A stretch of DNA of 33,233 bases from positions 1 through 33,233 of the forward strand of contig NZ_RDSD01000033.1 of the NCBI RefSeq assembly GCF_003712195.1, written 5' to 3'. The translations under genes and the position numbers were made by a program. Under the pieces are notes generated by a model. The model did no database searches, was not told where the DNA came from, and worked only from the letters and a program-made list of their open reading frames with translations. This document shows positions 33,045 through 33,233 of this stretch, in pieces. Source of the stretch: Proteiniphilum sp. X52 (GTDB taxonomy: Bacteria; Bacteroidota; Bacteroidia; Bacteroidales; Dysgonomonadaceae). Position 1 is the first letter of the stretch, and the number at the start of each line of letters is the position of its first letter.

Positions 33045-33233
33045 TTAATATCCATAATAATCTCTTCTGTATTCTTCCAACGCGGCGTCTATTATTGGAC
33101 TATTATGTGAAATGGTTTGAGTTGGAGATACCCACCCCGTCTTAAGGGGATCGATCCCGCCGCCAATCAGACAGGTTTCTTTCTTGTCATAGCAACCCGG
33201 TTTTGCAAGAAACAAGCGCCCATATATCGATAA
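33045..33233 (-). CDS. Unknown protein, C-terminal part (cut by window edge)
   Basis: 62 residues are visible in a frame open to the right edge, ending in TAA at 33045-33047. The sequence has GRLFLAKPGCYDKKETCLIG, TGWVSPTQTISHNSP and a basic/aromatic tail LEEYRRDYYGY. I do not recognise the family. It sits 12 bp before the leucine-rich-repeat lipoprotein gene on the same strand, suggesting one transcript. The two cysteines may form a disulfide if the protein is exported, but that is a guess. Confidence 0.55.
   Translation of the reverse strand, partial: LSIYGRLFLAKPGCYDKKETCLIGGGIDPLKTGWVSPTQTISHNSPIIDAALEEYRRDYYGY

Overview
The window reads as a stretch of a Bacteroidales genome (Bacteroidota), perhaps a Dysgonomonadaceae- or Parabacteroides-like member. 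This rests on three SusC/SusD pairs, two FecI-type sigma / FecR anti-sigma pairs with DUF4974-type tails, many lipoproteins with Bacteroidota lipoboxes, and TAnnTTTG-type -7 promoter boxes. The species cannot be fixed from sequence alone. Every intact gene is on the minus strand, so transcription runs from high to low coordinates.

Layout from the right end: a partial unknown gene (33045-33233) and a leucine-rich-repeat lipoprotein with a decayed partial tandem copy (32170-33032). A 617-bp non-coding stretch follows, with paired AT-rich dyads, an 11-G tract and a hairpin. Cluster 3 (21370-31552) comes next: SusC without an STN domain, SusD, a DUF4959/DUF5126/DUF5000-type lipoprotein, a DUF4998-type lipoprotein, and a BIG2-phosphodiester glycosidase (NAGPA family). 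About 710 bp of unassigned, possibly decayed sequence separates it from cluster 2 (12490-20658): sigma factor, FecR, STN-type SusC, SusD, and a calcineurin-like metallophosphoesterase. A degraded tyrosine recombinase (about 11859-12120) then abuts cluster 1 (1167-11862): sigma factor, FecR, STN-type SusC, IPT/NHL lipoprotein, SusD, DUF1735-type lipoprotein, and an alkaline-phosphatase-superfamily phosphodiesterase. The left end holds a 5'-truncated, frameshifted NatB-like ABC permease remnant on the plus strand, a short orphan C-terminal fragment, and the start of a family 2 glycosyltransferase.

How the genes may work together: in clusters 1 and 2 the TonB-dependent SusC receptors carry N-terminal STN domains, which classically contact FecR. 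A loaded receptor would release the ECF sigma factor to transcribe susCD and the genes after it. Cluster 3 has no such pair inside the window and its SusC lacks STN, so its control must differ. No glycoside hydrolase or polysaccharide lyase is visible in any cluster. Each cluster instead ends with a predicted phosphoester- or phosphodiester-cleaving enzyme from a different fold. I infer that the locus handles phosphorylated or phosphodiester-linked glycans.

The most interesting regulatory signal is a plus-strand promoter-plus-hairpin unit directly opposite the 5' ends of both sigma-controlled susC genes (about 10014-10161 and 18801-18912). This looks like a pair of small antisense RNAs. No tRNA, rRNA, CRISPR array or intact insertion sequence was seen.
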